Counted from the stretch's first letter, positions 46,063-55,328 are shown. The stretch is 64,000 nt of DNA from Phytoactinopolyspora halotolerans (GCF_010550675.1 NZ_JAAGOA010000005.1:233524-297523), one strand, 5' to 3'. Translations and numbers: made by a program. The notes: a model not told the origin generated them from the sequence alone.

Positions 46063-46860
46063 ACCACACAGCACACCGCCCAGAAGGCGATGCTCATCGC
46101 CACCGGATTGACCGCCGCATGCGCGCTCGCTGCCTGCGGTGGCGCGACGAGCGACGACGAGAACGGGAGCAACGGCAATGGCGACGGGCGGGCAGAATCG
46201 GGGTCCGCCGCGGAGACGGGAGTCTCCCCGCTGCTTCTCCTCGGTGATTCCGTCGCCGCGGGGCAGGCGCTGCCCCTGGGACAGGCCTTGGCCGAATCCG
46301 GTGGGTACTTCATCGACGAAACGTCCACCGGGGGCGGCAACGTCCTCGGCCCCAACGCAGAAGCCCAATGGGAAGACCTGCCCGAGCGTCTGGAAGCGGC
46401 GGCGGACGGCGTCGTCGTTTACCAGCTCACCAGCTACGACTGGGGAACCCCGGACGAACAACACGACGCATACGAGGCCCTGGCCGAGGTCACCTCAGAG
46501 GTCAACGCCGACCTGATTCTCGTCTCCATGCCACCCATTGAGCCCGACGAGTTCTACGCCGATCACATGGACGAACTGGCGACCGCCGCCGAAGCCGCTC
46601 AGAACGTGGCCGGCGAGGACGAGGCCGTAGAGTTCCTCGACGCCACAGCCGTATGGGGGGCCACGTACTCCCGCGAGCACGACGGCGACATCGACCGCAG
46701 CGACGACGGCATCCACACCTGTCCGCAGGGCGCAGCACGGTTCACCAGCTGGCTACTGGATGAGCTCTCCGAGCTCTACCCCGGATTCCAGCCGGCCGAC
46801 CCGGACCAGTGGGCGAACACCGGGTGGTCCTCCGATGAGACCTTCACCGGCTGCGACTGA
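46060..46860 (+). CDS. SGNH-hydrolase-like lipoprotein
   Basis: 266 residues. Signal peptide with lipobox LAAC (Cys26), acidic Gly/Ser linker, then SGNH block I LLLLGDSVAAGQALPLG (Ser64) and block V DDGIHTCPQGAARFTSWLLDEL (Asp and His, about 220). The Gly and Asn blocks are less clear (SGGYFIDETSTGGGN, VVVYQLTSYDWG). Predicted to act outside the membrane as acyl esterase or transferase. The acyltransferase-3 gene 117 bases upstream probably provides the acyl group; in other bacteria both parts form one protein. GTG at 46051 is an alternative start. Confidence 0.85.
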   Translation: MTTQHTAQKAMLIATGLTAACALAACGGATSDDENGSNGNGDGRAESGSAAETGVSPLLLLGDSVAAGQALPLGQALAESGGYFIDETSTGGGNVLGPNAEAQWEDLPERLEAAADGVVVYQLTSYDWGTPDEQHDAYEALAEVTSEVNADLILVSMPPIEPDEFYADHMDELATAAEAAQNVAGEDEAVEFLDATAVWGATYSREHDGDIDRSDDGIHTCPQGAARFTSWLLDELSELYPGFQPADPDQWANTGWSSDETFTGCD

Positions 46861-46928
46861 CCCCTGCGACACAGGTCTACGGTTCGTCGCCTGCGTCTTC
46901 GTCAAGACCGCGCGGAGCGGCGCGGCCG

Positions 46929-47792
46929 TCAACGGGCCTGGGGAAGCTTGGCCGAGCCTCGCTTGGCGGCGGGCGCCGACGGCGGCGGGACCACCGGTCC
47001 GATGTCGCCGTCCGGCGCCTCGTCCAGATCGACGATCACCGGAGCATGATCGCTCGGTCCGGTTCCCTTCCGCGCCTGCCGGTCCACCCACGCCGCACGC
47101 ACGCGGTCCGATACCGACGCCGACGCCAGGACCAGGTCGATGCGCATCCCCAGATCCTTGTGGAACATGCCGGCGCGGTAGTCCCAGTAGGTGAAGACCC
47201 GCTCCGACGGCCAGCGTTCCCGGACCACGTCACGCAGCCCGAGCGCCTGCAGCTGCGCCAGCGCGGTCCGCTCGGGCGGCGTGACGTGCGTCTGCCCGAC
47301 GTAGGCCTCCGGGTCGAAGACGTCGTCGTCGGTGGGTGCGATGTTCATGTCACCGCACACCATCGCCGCCTCCGGCCCAGCCCCCACCACGGCGCGCAAC
47401 GCGGCCAGCCACGCCAGCTTGTAGTGGTAATGCTCGGATTCCGGTTCCCGGCCGTTCGGCACGTAGACCGAGTGCACCCGGACGCCGGCACAGGTCGCGG
47501 CCACCGCACGAGCCTCCGGGTCCGGGAAGCCGGGCGCGCCGTCCAGACCGACGACCACGTCGTCGAGCCCGACCTTTGACAGGATCGCGACACCGTTCCA
47601 CCGGCCCTCACCGTGCACGGCGAAGGCGTAACCGCGCTGCTCGAGCTCGGCACCGAGGAGTTCGGCGAACCGGTCATCGGCGAGCTTCGTCTCCTGCAGA
47701 CAGACCACATCCGGACGCCGTTGGTCCAGCCACGGCAGCAACCGCGGCACCCGCTGCTTCACTGAGTTCACATTCCAGGTCGCCACCCTCAC
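46929..47792 (-). CDS. xth: Exodeoxyribonuclease III
   Basis: 287 residues from GTG 47792. DNA repair AP endonuclease/3'-5' exonuclease. Motifs in order: VATWNVNSVKQRV, VVCLQETKL (metal Glu), VHSVYVPNGREPE, MVCGDMNIAP, DYRAGMFHKDLGMRIDLVLAS and PSDHAPVIVDL (active His). A C-terminal tail of about 30 residues rich in Pro and Ala is extra. Reading frame is open upstream into the remains of a phosphotransferase gene without a stop, but the family N terminus fits the GTG. Converges on the SGNH gene with 68 bases between. Confidence 0.93.
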   Translation of the reverse strand: MRVATWNVNSVKQRVPRLLPWLDQRRPDVVCLQETKLADDRFAELLGAELEQRGYAFAVHGEGRWNGVAILSKVGLDDVVVGLDGAPGFPDPEARAVAATCAGVRVHSVYVPNGREPESEHYHYKLAWLAALRAVVGAGPEAAMVCGDMNIAPTDDDVFDPEAYVGQTHVTPPERTALAQLQALGLRDVVRERWPSERVFTYWDYRAGMFHKDLGMRIDLVLASASVSDRVRAAWVDRQARKGTGPSDHAPVIVDLDEAPDGDIGPVVPPPSAPAAKRGSAKLPQAR

Positions 47793-47836
47793 CGGACCTA
47801 CGGTAGCCCGGCGGACCGTCGATCGAAAGCCGCCGC

Positions 47837-48325
47837 TCACCGGCCCGGTGCATCGAGCGGACGCGCTTCGGTCAGCGTCGAGGATGCGCTCGGCGGCGTC
47901 GGTGACGTCTTCAAGGGTCCGAAGACAGCGGAAGTAGACCAGCCGGTCGCCGTCGACCTCATACCGGCCGTACCCGTCCCGGAACCACGCCTGCTGCTCA
48001 TCGCCGGCCGGCGCGAACGCTCCCGTGTCATCGGCCCGTCCAGGCCGGGCCGACCGTCGATCCAGGTGACGACGGACAACCGCGCCCCGAGCCGCTCCGC
48101 CCACAGGTCACCCGACCGAGTGCGGACCACCCGGGGCACGGCCTCAGCGGCGACCCGAAATAGTCGATCCTGGGCGACCAGCCCGGCGGCCGATCCACCG
48201 CTGCTCCATTTCACCGCATACCGCGAGCCGTCCGCGGCAACGCCTCGGAACGTGTCCGCCCGTGCGTCTACACCGCCGCTGACCACCTTCACCTCGGCAA
48301 GAACCAGTCCGAAGGCCGACCGCAC
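47837..48325 (-). pseudogene. Remnant of an aminoglycoside-phosphotransferase-family gene
   Basis: N-terminal part in one frame from GTG 48325: an APH-like N lobe (FRGVAADGSRYAVKWSSGG, ...RLFRVAAEAVPRVVRTRSGDLWAERL, LSVVTWIDGRP). Near 48025 the similarity moves to another frame: AWFRDGYGRYEVDGDRLVYFRCLRTLEDVTDAAERIL, which is the C-terminal end of such proteins. The middle with the catalytic HxDxxxxN and DxD motifs is missing and the length is about half normal, so the gene has an internal deletion plus frameshift. The second frame runs open into xth. Confidence 0.7.
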
Positions 48326-48364
48326 CCAGTCACGTACGGTGCCGGCCGGGACGGTCCCACGGCC

Positions 48365-49324
48365 TCACGGCGTCATAGCCTCGTGGTGGGCCGCGATCCG
48401 GTCCGCCGGCAGCTCGACGTCGTAGACGGCGACCTTGCCCACCGCCCCTTCGAAGAACGAACCGAAATCGCGGGTACCGACCCGGAACGGAGCGCCGCCG
48501 CGCTCTGGCACGATCACGTTGCCGCGGATGCTGAGATCGTCCTGGTCCCGCAGAACGCCGTCGCGGTAGATCTTGGTGTAGCCGTTCGGGAACTCCGCGC
48601 TCTTCACCTCCGCGTTGATCACCAGCACGTAGTGGATCCAGTCTCCGGCGCTGACCGGATCCTGGAAGTAGGAGCCCGCGCCCAGGCCGCCGTCCAGGTT
48701 GAACGAGTAGCCGGAGATCCGATTCGGTCGACCCTCCGTGTTGTCGTACGAGTACATCCGGGCCACATACTCGTGCTCCCCGGGCGTGCCCTTGCCCATC
48801 CAGTGCACGTAGCCGCTGCTCTGATCGTTGGGGAACTGCAGCGTGTCCGGACGCATCCACGCCTCGAGGGTGAACTCACCGGTGGTCGCCGGGCTGAGCT
48901 CGGGCGCGTCGCCCACCTCGAAATACTGGGACTCCCCGTCGAAGACCGCCGCCGCGTCACCGTTCGGAAGCGTCGTCGTCCCCGGCCCCGCCGTGTAGTG
49001 GCCGTCCAGGTCGGAACCGGAGAGGTCGGGCTCCGCACCGGTAGCGGATTCGGACATCGCCCAGTAGGCCGAAGGCGAGTCGGCCAGGATCTCCGCGTCG
49101 TACGCGGAGTCGACGTGACACCGGAACGGCGGCGGGGTCGCGCCGGCGTTCGAGTGTGGAGGAGTGACGTGGCAACGAGCCGATGGCGGACCGGCGTGCG
49201 ACGCTGCTTCGGCACCGACGGCCGGGCTCGTGGTGGCCGAGGCGGCCACCAGCCCGCCGACGCCGAGCGCAGTGCAGATCAGGGTGGTCAGAGCGATGGA
49301 TCGTCGAGCGGTTCGTCGGATCAT
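48365..49324 (-). CDS. Secreted LamG/concanavalin-like domain protein
   Basis: 319 residues. Signal peptide (RRTARRSIALTTLICTALGVGGLVAASA, cleavage near AVGA-EA), a Pro-rich segment with two similar RCHV pieces (SARCHVTPP, PFRCHVDSA), then a LamG-type beta sandwich: SPSAYWAMSE, NGDAAAVFDGESQYFEV, EFTLEAWMRPDTL, YKIYRDGVL-like TKIYRDGVLRDQDD, and FEGAVGKVAVYDVELPADRIAAHHEA. Typical of extracellular carbohydrate-binding proteins; here probably a partner in glycan capture. ATG 49324 after AAAGGGAA. Last gene of the minus-strand sugar importer operon. Confidence 0.85.
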   Translation of the reverse strand: MIRRTARRSIALTTLICTALGVGGLVAASATTSPAVGAEAASHAGPPSARCHVTPPHSNAGATPPPFRCHVDSAYDAEILADSPSAYWAMSESATGAEPDLSGSDLDGHYTAGPGTTTLPNGDAAAVFDGESQYFEVGDAPELSPATTGEFTLEAWMRPDTLQFPNDQSSGYVHWMGKGTPGEHEYVARMYSYDNTEGRPNRISGYSFNLDGGLGAGSYFQDPVSAGDWIHYVLVINAEVKSAEFPNGYTKIYRDGVLRDQDDLSIRGNVIVPERGGAPFRVGTRDFGSFFEGAVGKVAVYDVELPADRIAAHHEAMTP

Positions 49325-49371
49325 GCCGTTCCCTTTCCTCGTGCGGACTACTGGTCCTGCCATCTGGCAGA

Positions 49372-50379
49372 TCAGGGTGGTGCGGCGACAGAGCCGCGGT
49401 GGACCACTCGCCCCTCGATCGCCCGGCTGCGGCCCGCCTCGCCGTCGCCGTCGTCGCTGTCTTCCGCCGGCTCTTCAAGCAGCCAGTCGACGGCGAGCTG
49501 GCCGATCCGTGCGCTCTGCCCCGTGACGGTGGTGATGCCGGGATAGACGAGCTCCGCGAGGATGTCGTCGTGACCGGTCACACTGATGTCGTCCGGGACG
49601 GAGCGGCCGAGGCGGCGAAGCCCTTCGACCAAGCCGGAGGCGAGCACGTCGTCGAAGGCCATCACCGCGGTGGCGCCCGACTCCACGACCTCTCCGGCCG
49701 CGGCGCGCCCATCGGAGTAGCTCGCCGTCGTGGGCGGCAGCTTGACGAACTCCGCCCCGTGCGCGGCGACCCGTCGGGACACGGCCCGCGACCGCTGCTT
49801 GTTGGCCCACGACTGGGCTGGGCCGGAGAGGTACGCGATGCGCCGGTGCCCGAGACCGACCAGCTCGTCGACCAGCTCCTCCAACGCCGGCGTCGAGCCC
49901 GTGTAGAGCGACGGGATGCCCTCGACAACGCGGCTCACCAGCACCAACGGGATCATCTCGCTGAGCTCCCGGATGTGCGGGACACTCATACGGGGCCCGC
50001 ACAGGATGATGCCCCGGGTCTGCTGGGCTAATTGGTGGCAGACCTCCCGCTCGATCCGCGCGCTGTCGTCGGTGTCCGCCGCGAACACGCCGATGCTGCG
50101 CTCCCGCGAATGCGCCTGGGCCGCCTTCAGCAGCGTGGACATGTACGGGTTGGCGATGTCCGGCACCACCAGGCCGATATTCATCGACGTGCCGGTGATC
50201 AGCGCCTTCGCCACCGGGTTGACGGCGAAGCGCAGCCGCGCCGCGACTTCCTTGATGTGCTGCACGGTCGCCGGGGACAGCCGTTCCGGACTGGAGAACG
50301 CCCGCGACACCGTGGAGATGGAGACGCCGGCCTCCTCCGCGACGTCCTTCAGCGTGGCACGACCCGCCTGCTTCTTCAT
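49372..50379 (-). CDS. LacI-family transcription regulator
   Basis: 335 residues. HTH and hinge at the N terminus: ATLKDVAEEAGVSISTVSRAFSSPERLSPATVQHIKEVAARLRFAVNPVAKAL. Periplasmic-binding-like effector domain (IGLVVPDIANPYMSTLLKAA, GVFAADTDDSARIE). It is in the importer operon, after the second permease by 46 bases. Two sites of LacI type in the divergent amino-sugar genes (53708-53722 and 55364-55377) are its likely operators, so it should sense an imported amino sugar. Confidence 0.92.
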   Translation of the reverse strand: MKKQAGRATLKDVAEEAGVSISTVSRAFSSPERLSPATVQHIKEVAARLRFAVNPVAKALITGTSMNIGLVVPDIANPYMSTLLKAAQAHSRERSIGVFAADTDDSARIEREVCHQLAQQTRGIILCGPRMSVPHIRELSEMIPLVLVSRVVEGIPSLYTGSTPALEELVDELVGLGHRRIAYLSGPAQSWANKQRSRAVSRRVAAHGAEFVKLPPTTASYSDGRAAAGEVVESGATAVMAFDDVLASGLVEGLRRLGRSVPDDISVTGHDDILAELVYPGITTVTGQSARIGQLAVDWLLEEPAEDSDDGDGEAGRSRAIEGRVVHRGSVAAPP

Positions 50380-50425
50380 GACCTGACCACCTCAGATAGA
50401 CCCGGTTGGTCATCGTACGGCGCGC

Positions 50426-51343
50426 TCATCCCTTCAACGCGCCCTCGGCCAGGCCCTTGAACACCTGTTTCTGCATGAAGAAGTAGACGAGCAGCGGCGG
50501 CACCATCACGACGAGCGCGGCGGCGGAGATCACCCGCTGATCGGCGGAGAACGTACCGGAGAGGTACTGCACGCCGACGTTGACCGGGTACTTGTCCGGG
50601 TCGCTGAGGATCACCAGCGGCCAGATGAAGTGGTCCCACGAGTCGAGGAAACCGAGTACGGCGACGACGGCGAGCGAGCCGCGCACGGACGGCAGCATGA
50701 CGTTGGCGAACAGACGGAACGGACCCGCGCCGTCGACGGTGGCGGCTTCCTCCAGCTCGTCCGGGATGTTCAGAAACGCCTGCCGCATGACGAAGATGGA
50801 CACGATCGAGACCGCCTGCGGCAGCACCACCCCGAGAAGGGTGTCCTGCAGGCCCACGCCGCGCGTGACGAGCAGCGTGGAGACCAGGATCACCTCGAAC
50901 GGCAGCACCGCGGTGGCCAGCAGCACGGTGATGTACACACCGCGCCCCCGGAACGAGATCCGCGCCAGCGCATAGCCGGTGAGCGTGGCGAGCACGACGT
51001 TGGCGGTGACGCCCATCGTGGCGATGAGCGCCGAGTTGAGCAGGTACCGGGGCAACGGGATGGCCGTGAAGGCGGTGATGAAGTTGTCGAACGTCGGATC
51101 ACGCGGGATGAGCGTCCCCGGGAAGCCGACGGTGGACTCCGCGGCACCCTTCAGCGCGTTGCTCAATTGCCAGAGCAGCGGCCCGAGCACGATGAGGACG
51201 GCGACCAGCATCAGCGCCCACCGGATCAGCTTCTCTTTGGTCGAGATCCGGTCGCGCCCGCTCGGCTGCGGCCGGGGCCGCGGGCGCGGCGGCGCGGTGT
51301 GCGGCGAAGGCTTGCCGGGGTCGACGGTCGAGGCACTACTCAT
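50426..51343 (-). CDS. Carbohydrate ABC permease, MalG type
   Basis: 305 residues. Pro/Arg-rich N-terminal tail of about 35 residues, six transmembrane helices, EAA loop EEAATVDGAGPFRLFANVMLPSVRGSL. Second permease of the sugar importer (CUT1 type, which uses an external ATPase such as MsiK; none is encoded here). Start ATG 51343 follows GGAGGAAC, a copy of a sequence duplicated from the end of the upstream gene. Confidence 0.92.
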   Translation of the reverse strand: MSSASTVDPGKPSPHTAPPRPRPRPQPSGRDRISTKEKLIRWALMLVAVLIVLGPLLWQLSNALKGAAESTVGFPGTLIPRDPTFDNFITAFTAIPLPRYLLNSALIATMGVTANVVLATLTGYALARISFRGRGVYITVLLATAVLPFEVILVSTLLVTRGVGLQDTLLGVVLPQAVSIVSIFVMRQAFLNIPDELEEAATVDGAGPFRLFANVMLPSVRGSLAVVAVLGFLDSWDHFIWPLVILSDPDKYPVNVGVQYLSGTFSADQRVISAAALVVMVPPLLVYFFMQKQVFKGLAEGALKG

Positions 51344-51377
51344 GTGCGGTTCCTCCGCTCATATGCGGTTCCTCCGC
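51340..51377. repeat. 19-bp tandem duplication at the junction of the two permease genes
   Basis: TCATGTGCGGTTCCTCCGC and TCATATGCGGTTCCTCCGC lie back to back with one difference. On the coding strand the first copy gives the last codons and stop of the MalF-type gene, the second gives the ribosome site and start codon of the MalG-type gene. Confidence 0.85.
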
Positions 51378-52297
51378 GAGATCAGCCAGGAGATCCCGGA
51401 GACGGCAAGGACGAACACGAACAGCACCAGGCTCACCGCCGAGGCGTAGCCGGCGTCCGTGCCAGGGGATATGCCGCGCTGGTACAGGTAGAGCACGATG
51501 GTCTCGGTCGCCTTGCCCGGGCCGCCTCCGGTGATGACGAACGGCTCGGTGAACACGCGCAACGTGGCGATGGCGGCGAGGATCGACACGAGCGTCGTCG
51601 TCCCCCGGATCTGCGGCAGGGTGACGCTGAACGTGCGTCGCGGCCACGACGCTCCGTCCAGCTGTGCGGCCTCGTCCAGGTCTCTCGACACGTTCTGCAG
51701 GGCGGCGAGCAGGATCAACGTGTACAGCGCGCAGCCCTTCCAGATGGTGACGGCCATCAGGCTGAACAGCGCCAGGTCCGAGTCGTTCAGGAAGGGCACC
51801 GGCTCGGCGGTGATCCGCAGCCCCTGCAGGATCTGGTTGGCGAGCCCTTGCGAGCTGAGCACGTACTGGAAGACCACGGCGACGACGGCCATCGGCATCA
51901 CCATCGGCGAGAACAGGATGGGCCGGACGATGCCCGCGCCGCGCACCGACGTGTTGACCAGGATGGCCACGGAGACCGAGACCACGGTGATCACCGGCAC
52001 CGTGACCGCCATGTAGACGAACGTGCGTCCCACCGCCGCCCAGAAGGCGCCGTCGGAGGCGAGCCGGCTGATGTTGTCGAGCCCGGTGAAGGTTCCGCCG
52101 CCCACCGTGCTCGCGTCGGTGAACGCGAGCACGAAGGTGTTGATCAACGGGAGGAACAAGAAGACGCCCTGAACGACGAGCGCCGGCGCGACGAAGGCGA
52201 GCGGGACGAACCAGCGGTGCCGCCGGATGGCCGGTGTGCGCCGCCGCGGCACCCGCGCCCGGGCCGGCGCCGCGGCTTCAGGTGGAGCGAGCGTCAT
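51359..52297 (-). CDS. Carbohydrate ABC permease, MalF type
   Basis: 312 residues. N-terminal Arg/Pro tail, six transmembrane helices, EAA loop DEAAQLDGASWPRRTFSVTLPQIRGTT. First permease of the importer; its ATG overlaps the stop of the binding-protein gene (ATGA). Shares with its partner the task of passing an oligosaccharide through the membrane. Confidence 0.92.
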   Translation of the reverse strand: MTLAPPEAAAPARARVPRRRTPAIRRHRWFVPLAFVAPALVVQGVFLFLPLINTFVLAFTDASTVGGGTFTGLDNISRLASDGAFWAAVGRTFVYMAVTVPVITVVSVSVAILVNTSVRGAGIVRPILFSPMVMPMAVVAVVFQYVLSSQGLANQILQGLRITAEPVPFLNDSDLALFSLMAVTIWKGCALYTLILLAALQNVSRDLDEAAQLDGASWPRRTFSVTLPQIRGTTTLVSILAAIATLRVFTEPFVITGGGPGKATETIVLYLYQRGISPGTDAGYASAVSLVLFVFVLAVSGISWLISRRNRI

Positions 52298-53595
52298 TCG
52301 GACCGCGCTTCCAGCATCGCGGTCAGCTCAGCCTCGGCGTCGGCCAGAGCCTGCTCCGCGCTGACCTCACCGAGGATCGCCGGCTGCGCGTGGGACCAGA
52401 GCGCGGTGGAGAACTCCGAGTCCACCGCCGCGGGCTTCGCCAGGGTCTTGTCCTCCAGCAGGCTGGCGCCGGCGGTCGCGCGGGCCTCGGTTGTCAGGTC
52501 GGTCGGCTCGGCGGTGAAGAACGGGTCTTCGAGCGATTCCGCGGTGCTGGGGAAGATGCTCGATTGCTTGGCGAAGTCCAGCTGGCTCTCCGGCGAGGTG
52601 AGGAACTCGGCGAAGGCCAGCGCGGTCGCCTGATTCTCCGAGGTGGTCGGCACCGCGATGCCGTGCGCCACGATCCATGTGGTCTGGCTGGTGTCTCCCA
52701 GCGGCTTCTGGATCGCCACCGAGGGGATCAGGTCGGGGGCGTTCTCCTCGATGATCGCCACCCGGGATGGGCCGGACTCCAGGTAGGCGATCTCTCCCTC
52801 CTGGAAGGTCTCGATCTCGCTGCGCTGCTTCGCGGTGACGGTGTCCGCCGGGATCCCGCCGGACGCGTACAGCTCAGCGAGCCGTTCCAGGAACGCTACC
52901 GCTTCCGGCGTGTTGACCACGGCCGCGGTAGCGTCGTCGTTCACCAGCGGAACCCCCATGGTCAGCAGCGCGTGTGGCAGCCCGACGGCGGTCGGCTGGA
53001 AGCCGGCTTTGCCCGTCTGAGCAGCGATGGTCTCCGACCGCTCGAAGAGCTCCTCGTAGCCGGTCGGCGCCGGCGCATCGGCCAGGCCGGCCTCCTCCAG
53101 AAGGGTCGTGTTGGCGTACAGCACCGGCGTGTTCAGGTACCAGGGCAGGGCGGCCACCGTGGTGGCGCCGAAGTCGAACGAGGCCCACGCCGACGCGACG
53201 AAGTCCTCCTGGAGTTCGGGCGCGACCTCGGCCATGTCCAGCACCTGCCCGTCCCGGCCGAGCGGGGCAAGCGTGGCGGTATCCAGGTCCATCACATCCG
53301 GCAGGGTCCCGGCGACCGCGTCAGCGCTGACCTTACGGGCGGCGGCGTCGCTCGGGATGTCGGTCCATTCCACCGTCGTGCCCGGGTTCGCCTCCTCGAA
53401 GTCGGCGATGACGCCGTTGATGTAGTCGTCGAACGTGGGCGAGAGCTGCATCGTCTGGAACTGGATCGTGCCCTCGATCTCGCCGCTGGTGTCGGCGGAG
53501 TCCTCGGATTCCGAGCCGAGGCCGCAGGCGGCGAGAGCGAGCGTCCCGCCGACCGCGAGCGTTCCGGAGAGTATGCGCGGATGACGAAGGGTCAT
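52294..53595 (-). CDS. Sugar ABC transporter substrate-binding lipoprotein (family 1)
   Basis: 433 residues. Signal peptide with lipobox LAAC, then the family-1 extracellular binding fold: IQFQTMQLSPTFDDYINGVIADFEEANPGTTVEW, YLNTPVLYANTTLLEEAGL, and the sugar-contact helices near the C terminus. ATG at 53595 is 6 bases after GAGGAGC. It is divergent from the GH3 gene and opens the importer operon. The ligand is inferred to be a GlcNAc-containing oligosaccharide from the neighbouring nag genes. Confidence 0.92.
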   Translation of the reverse strand: MTLRHPRILSGTLAVGGTLALAACGLGSESEDSADTSGEIEGTIQFQTMQLSPTFDDYINGVIADFEEANPGTTVEWTDIPSDAAARKVSADAVAGTLPDVMDLDTATLAPLGRDGQVLDMAEVAPELQEDFVASAWASFDFGATTVAALPWYLNTPVLYANTTLLEEAGLADAPAPTGYEELFERSETIAAQTGKAGFQPTAVGLPHALLTMGVPLVNDDATAAVVNTPEAVAFLERLAELYASGGIPADTVTAKQRSEIETFQEGEIAYLESGPSRVAIIEENAPDLIPSVAIQKPLGDTSQTTWIVAHGIAVPTTSENQATALAFAEFLTSPESQLDFAKQSSIFPSTAESLEDPFFTAEPTDLTTEARATAGASLLEDKTLAKPAAVDSEFSTALWSHAQPAILGEVSAEQALADAEAELTAMLEARSE

Positions 53596-53707
53596 GGTGC
53601 TGCTCCTCACTCGCTGGCAATCGGGGTCCTGCGGCCGCGACGGCACAGGACGTACTGGCGCCGTCGCTGATGCTGACGGCGGTGGCGCCGGAGTTGATGG
53701 CAACGTA

Positions 53708-53722
53708 GTGCAAACGTTTGAT
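53708..53722. promoter_or_regulatory. LacI-type operator in the divergent promoter
   Basis: GTGCAAACGTTTGAT, a palindrome around CAAACGTTTG. It overlaps a TATTGT (53722-53727) that may be the -10 box of the GH3 gene, whose ATG follows at 53736, so binding would stop transcription on that side and probably on the binding-protein side. Confidence 0.7.
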
Positions 53723-53735
53723 ATTGTCCAGGGCC

Positions 53736-55328
53736 ATGGCCACCGAACTGCACGACCTCAGGCCGGCGACCCCGATCTCCGCGGCGGGCCAGAAGTGGAT
53801 CGACGACACGCTCGGCCGGCTCACTCTGGCGCAGAAGGCTGCTCAATGCCTGGTGATCCTGCCCAGTGCGACCACCGACGGGACACCCGATGACGCGACG
53901 TTCGCGGCGGTGCGCGGCGGCCTCGGGGTGCTGCACAGCATCACCGACCTGACCGCGTCGACAGCCGCGAGATACCACTCCACCGTCGGCTCGGCCAGTG
54001 TGGACGCGGGCCTGCCGCCGGTCTTCATCACCGGCAACCTGGAGGCCGGCGTCGGGTACTCACTCGGCGCCACCGGCACCGATTTCCCGTACCCGCGCGG
54101 CATCGGAATGTCCGGCGATGAGGACCTCGCCTATCGGGTGGCTCGCCGGGCAGCCGAGGAGGCACGCACGCTCGGCTACCGCTGGACGCTGAGTCCCTGC
54201 GTGGACGTGGTGACCACGCCGGACGACCCGATCCTGGGGGTGCGGGCCTACGGCGTCGACGCCCCGGCCACGAGCGCCCTCGGCTCCGCGCAGATCCGCG
54301 GCTACCAGGATGCCGGAGTGCTGGCCACGGCCAAACACTTCCCGGGCCACGGGGACAGCGCGGTGGACAGTCACCTGGACCTGCCGCGGATCGACCGGAC
54401 GTCCGAAGACCACGCGGAGGTGCACCTCGCACCGTTCCGCTCCGCGATCGACGCCGGCGTCGCCTCGATCATGGTCGCCCACGTCGTCCTGCCCGCACTC
54501 GGCGTCGACGAGCCCGCGAGCCTCTCGTCGCTGGTCAATACGGGCTGGCTGCGCGAAGAACTGGGCTACGACGGGCTCATCATCACCGACTCGCTGCGGA
54601 TGAAGGCCGTCGCGGCGCGCTACGACGCCGGTACCGCCGCCGTTCTCGCGCTGCGCGCCGGCGCCGACGTGGCCAACGTCAAATGCCCGGCCGACCAGTT
54701 CCCCGCCGTGCTCGCGCACGTCGTCGGCGCCGTCAAGGCGGGCGAACTCAGCGAGTCGGCGCTGGATGCCGCGGTCGCTCGCCTACTGGCCGCCCGCTGG
54801 CGTGCCGGCGCCGATCGGCCGGTGGAGTACGACGAGGCGATCGCCACCCGATACGACCCGCCGCTGGAGTGGAACGACGAAGACCGGCGCAGTACGGTCA
54901 CCGTCAGCACGGCTCGCCCGGTGACCCACCCGCTGCGGCCCGGCACGTCGTACGCGGTGATCGGCGACACCGGCTTGGCCCGCCGGGTCACGGAGTTGAT
55001 CCGCGAACGAGGGTTCGCGGCCCACCTCGTGGCGGACCGGCCCACGGCCGCGACGTTGGCCGCCGCGGCAGCACAGACCGCCGAGCCGAGCCTGATCCCC
55101 GTCGTCCAGCCATCGCTGCCGATGACCGGCGACGAGCGCCGTCAACTGACCGAGGCGACGGCGACGCCCGGGGTCGCCCGCGCGGTCGTCGCCGTCCTGG
55201 TCAATTCCGCCGCCGAGGCGGACAGCCTGCCCGACACCGGTTGCCCGCTCGTCACCATGCCCGCTGTCGACGCGTTCGAGATGGTCACCGACGCGGCGGT
55301 CCGCGCCGCCGTGGACGCGCTGTGTTGA
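53736..55328 (+). CDS. nagZ: Glycoside hydrolase family 3 beta-N-acetylglucosaminidase-like enzyme
   Basis: 530 residues. Family-3 NagZ-type TIM barrel: GLPPVFITGNLEAGVGYSLG, FPYPRGIGMSGDEDLAYRVARRAAEEARTLGYRWTLSPCVDV, the KHFPGHGDSAVDSHLDLP block (about 200, catalytic His dyad and substrate loop) and the nucleophile Asp in LIITDSLRMKAV (about 285). No signal peptide, so it works on imported oligosaccharides in the cytoplasm. It is longer than NagZ (about 340) by a C-terminal alpha/beta domain (ARPVTHPLRPGTSYAVIGDTGLA). Some actinobacterial relatives are phosphorylases, which remains possible. ATG 53736 is near the start of transcription. Confidence 0.88.
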   Translation: MATELHDLRPATPISAAGQKWIDDTLGRLTLAQKAAQCLVILPSATTDGTPDDATFAAVRGGLGVLHSITDLTASTAARYHSTVGSASVDAGLPPVFITGNLEAGVGYSLGATGTDFPYPRGIGMSGDEDLAYRVARRAAEEARTLGYRWTLSPCVDVVTTPDDPILGVRAYGVDAPATSALGSAQIRGYQDAGVLATAKHFPGHGDSAVDSHLDLPRIDRTSEDHAEVHLAPFRSAIDAGVASIMVAHVVLPALGVDEPASLSSLVNTGWLREELGYDGLIITDSLRMKAVAARYDAGTAAVLALRAGADVANVKCPADQFPAVLAHVVGAVKAGELSESALDAAVARLLAARWRAGADRPVEYDEAIATRYDPPLEWNDEDRRSTVTVSTARPVTHPLRPGTSYAVIGDTGLARRVTELIRERGFAAHLVADRPTAATLAAAAAQTAEPSLIPVVQPSLPMTGDERRQLTEATATPGVARAVVAVLVNSAAEADSLPDTGCPLVTMPAVDAFEMVTDAAVRAAVDALC

